Source: Cyclobacteriaceae bacterium | Lineage (GTDB): Bacteria; Bacteroidota; Bacteroidia; Cytophagales; Cyclobacteriaceae | Length of the DNA stretch: 64,000 bases | Assembly (NCBI GenBank): GCA_016787665.1 | Contig: JAEUUC010000007.1 | Span: 248,001 to 312,000, forward strand | Direction of reading: 5' to 3' | Shown: in pieces, positions 62,713 through 64,000 of the stretch | Layout of the letters: each line of letters starts with the position of its first letter | How positions within the stretch are numbered: position 1 is the stretch's first letter | Position numbers and translations under genes: made by a program | The notes under the pieces: generated by a model | What the model was told of the DNA's origin: nothing | Database searches by the model: none | What the model saw: only the letters and a program-made list of their open reading frames with translations

Positions 62713-63893
62713 GAAGATTTCAACCGAATGAGGAGGGGTACTATGGATTGTTTGGCGGAGCCTACATCCCCGAAATGTTGTTTCCAAATATCGAAGAGCT
62801 TCGACTCCGGTATCAAGCCATTGTAGGCGATGCCGAATTTCAACGCGAGTTCGAGACTTTGCTTCGTCACTATGTGGGCCGACCAACGCCTTTGTATCAG
62901 GCCACCCGGCTTTCCGAGGTTCACCGGGCAACCATTTATCTGAAAAGAGAGGACCTGTGTCATACCGGGGCACACAAAGTCAACAACACAATTGGTCAGA
63001 TTCTTTTGGCCAGGCGACTCGGGAAGTCAAAGATTATTGCCGAGACTGGCGCGGGGCAACATGGTGTGGCCACAGCCACAGTGTGTGCCCTGATGGGTCT
63101 GGAATGCACCATCTACATGGGGCAGTTGGATATGGAGCGGCAGCGCCCAAATGTGGAGCGTATGAAGATATTGGGCGCCACCGTGGTACCGGCCACCAGT
63201 GGCAACATGACGTTGAAAGACGCCACCAACGAGGCGATGCGCCATTGGATCAATCATCCAAGAGACACGCATTACATCATCGGTTCGGTGGTGGGGCCTC
63301 ATCCGTATCCCGACATGGTAGCACGTTTTCAATCGGTGATCAGCCAGGAAATACGGGCGCAACTAACCGAGCAGCAGGGCAACCCCTTCCCGGATTATGT
63401 TGTAGCCTGTGTGGGTGGGGGCAGCAATGCAGCCGGTGCGTTTTACCATTTTTTGGATGAGCCGCACGTGCATTTGATTGGGGCCGAGGCAGCCGGACAT
63501 GGTGTGGAGTCGGGCGAGTCAGCGGCAACTACTGCGTTGGGCCGGCCGGGAGTCTTGCACGGCAGCAAAACGCTGCTCATGCAAACACCGGATGGACAGG
63601 TCATCGAGCCCTATTCCATCTCTGCCGGTCTGGACTATCCGGGCATCGGACCGTTGCATGCCCATCTGTTTGAGAGTGGGAGAGGGCAGTTTCTCAATGC
63701 TACGGATGAGGAAGCCATGAAGGCTGGCATTGAATTGGCGCGTTTGGAGGGAATCATTCCGGCAATTGAGACAGCTCACGCGCTCGCAGTACTTCACCAA
63801 CTGGAATTCTCGCCCGATGATGTAGTTGTCGTTAATCTGTCGGGCAGGGGCGATAAAGATCTGGAAACGTATATCCGGTGGGGGCGGTATTGA
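62709..63893 (+). CDS. trpB: Tryptophan synthase beta chain
   Basis: TrpB condenses indole with serine using PLP. Lys90 in [13 protein letters not shown] is the Schiff-base residue. [16 protein letters not shown] follows at about 110 and forms the substrate carboxylate-binding site. The phosphate-binding loop GGGSNAAG is near residue 235, and the C-terminal GRGDKD motif near residue 384. The 394-residue length is typical of the TrpB1 type that pairs with TrpA. Its start overlaps the trpF stop; trpA follows after one base. Confidence 0.97.
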   Translation: MRRFQPNEEGYYGLFGGAYIPEMLFPNIEELRLRYQAIVGDAEFQREFETLLRHYVGRPTPLYQATRLSEVHRATIYLKREDLCHTGAHKVNNTIGQILLARRLGKSKIIAETGAGQHGVATATVCALMGLECTIYMGQLDMERQRPNVERMKILGATVVPATSGNMTLKDATNEAMRHWINHPRDTHYIIGSVVGPHPYPDMVARFQSVISQEIRAQLTEQQGNPFPDYVVACVGGGSNAAGAFYHFLDEPHVHLIGAEAAGHGVESGESAATTALGRPGVLHGSKTLLMQTPDGQVIEPYSISAGLDYPGIGPLHAHLFESGRGQFLNATDEEAMKAGIELARLEGIIPAIETAHALAVLHQLEFSPDDVVVVNLSGRGDKDLETYIRWGRY

Positions 63894-63894
63894 T

Positions 63895-64000
63895 ATGAAT
63901 AATCGGCTTTCTCAACTCTTCGGACAAAAAAAGAGAAACGTGTTGTCCATTTTTTTTACGGCCGGTTTTCCCTCCGTGAATGACACCGGTGGAATCGCCC
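63895..64000 (+). CDS. trpA: Tryptophan synthase alpha chain (3' truncated by window edge)
   Basis: Only the first 35 codons are in view. They read MNNRLSQLFGQKKRNVLSIF, followed by FTAGFPSVNDT, the characteristic TrpA beginning with the FxTAGxP motif. Start is ATG 63895, one base after the trpB stop. The catalytic Glu and Asp residues would lie to the right of the window. It completes the trpEGDCFBA order. Confidence 0.92.
   Translation, partial: MNNRLSQLFGQKKRNVLSIFFTAGFPSVNDTGGIA

Overview
The window looks like a chromosomal segment of a Bacteroidota bacterium, most likely a member of the Cytophagales (inference). Direct evidence: recurrent promoters with the Bacteroidota-type -7 box TAnnTTTG; few clear Shine-Dalgarno sites; family markers such as GSCFA, DUF4290, DUF3109, DUF5683, ribosomal protein THX and the NagB/PIG-L fusion; and type IX secretion (T9SS) cargo with CHU_C C-terminal domains next to PorP/SprF membrane proteins. 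I see no tRNA, rRNA, CRISPR array, insertion sequence or prophage.

Layout. Positions 1-25,400 are mostly housekeeping: the 3' part of ribBA, a secreted unknown, surE, priA, a thioredoxin-fold DUF255 protein, a GSCFA protein, the amino-sugar genes anmK and nagB (fused to a PIG-L domain), xth, murA with its neighbour DUF4290, a UvrD/PcrA helicase, DUF4442 and DUF3109 proteins, the rpsF-rpsR-rplI operon, a coiled-coil membrane protein, a methyltransferase, apaG and ung. A heptamer-repeat hairpin separates ung from lepB. Then comes a leftward cluster, in transcription order pyrG, yidC, parA, parB, DUF5683, dapB, lepB (28,871 down to 21,239), which mixes nucleotide supply, membrane insertion, chromosome partition and envelope functions.

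Positions 29,070-51,585 form a surface-adhesin locus. A 5,522-residue secreted protein contains 25 tandem repeats of about 104 residues. It is followed by a PorP/SprF protein, a second adhesin-like protein of about 1,250 residues and a second PorP/SprF protein. The layout resembles the SprB/SprF gliding-adhesin modules of Flavobacterium: each large T9SS cargo is paired with its own outer-membrane partner. Next are cca, a TPR lipoprotein-like or secreted protein, an ECF sigma factor with a probable membrane anti-sigma partner, ftsE, fsa, the small SRP RNA, two small conserved genes and a GNAT acetyltransferase.

The window ends with ribosomal protein THX and a complete trpEGDCFB run, with trpA cut by the right edge. 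Between THX and trpE lies a previously unlabelled leader: an 18-codon peptide with three consecutive Trp codons, a 10-bp antiterminator and a competing intrinsic terminator. This is a textbook-style translation-coupled trp attenuator in a phylum whose genes rarely use Shine-Dalgarno initiation, and it starts one base after the THX stop codon's final overlap-free position, so THX and trp expression are probably linked.

The strongest items for follow-up are the THX-trpL attenuator, the giant repeat adhesin and its duplicated SprF module, the Cys-to-Asp MurA, the heptamer hairpin downstream of ung, and a compact structured-RNA candidate at 57,279-57,361.
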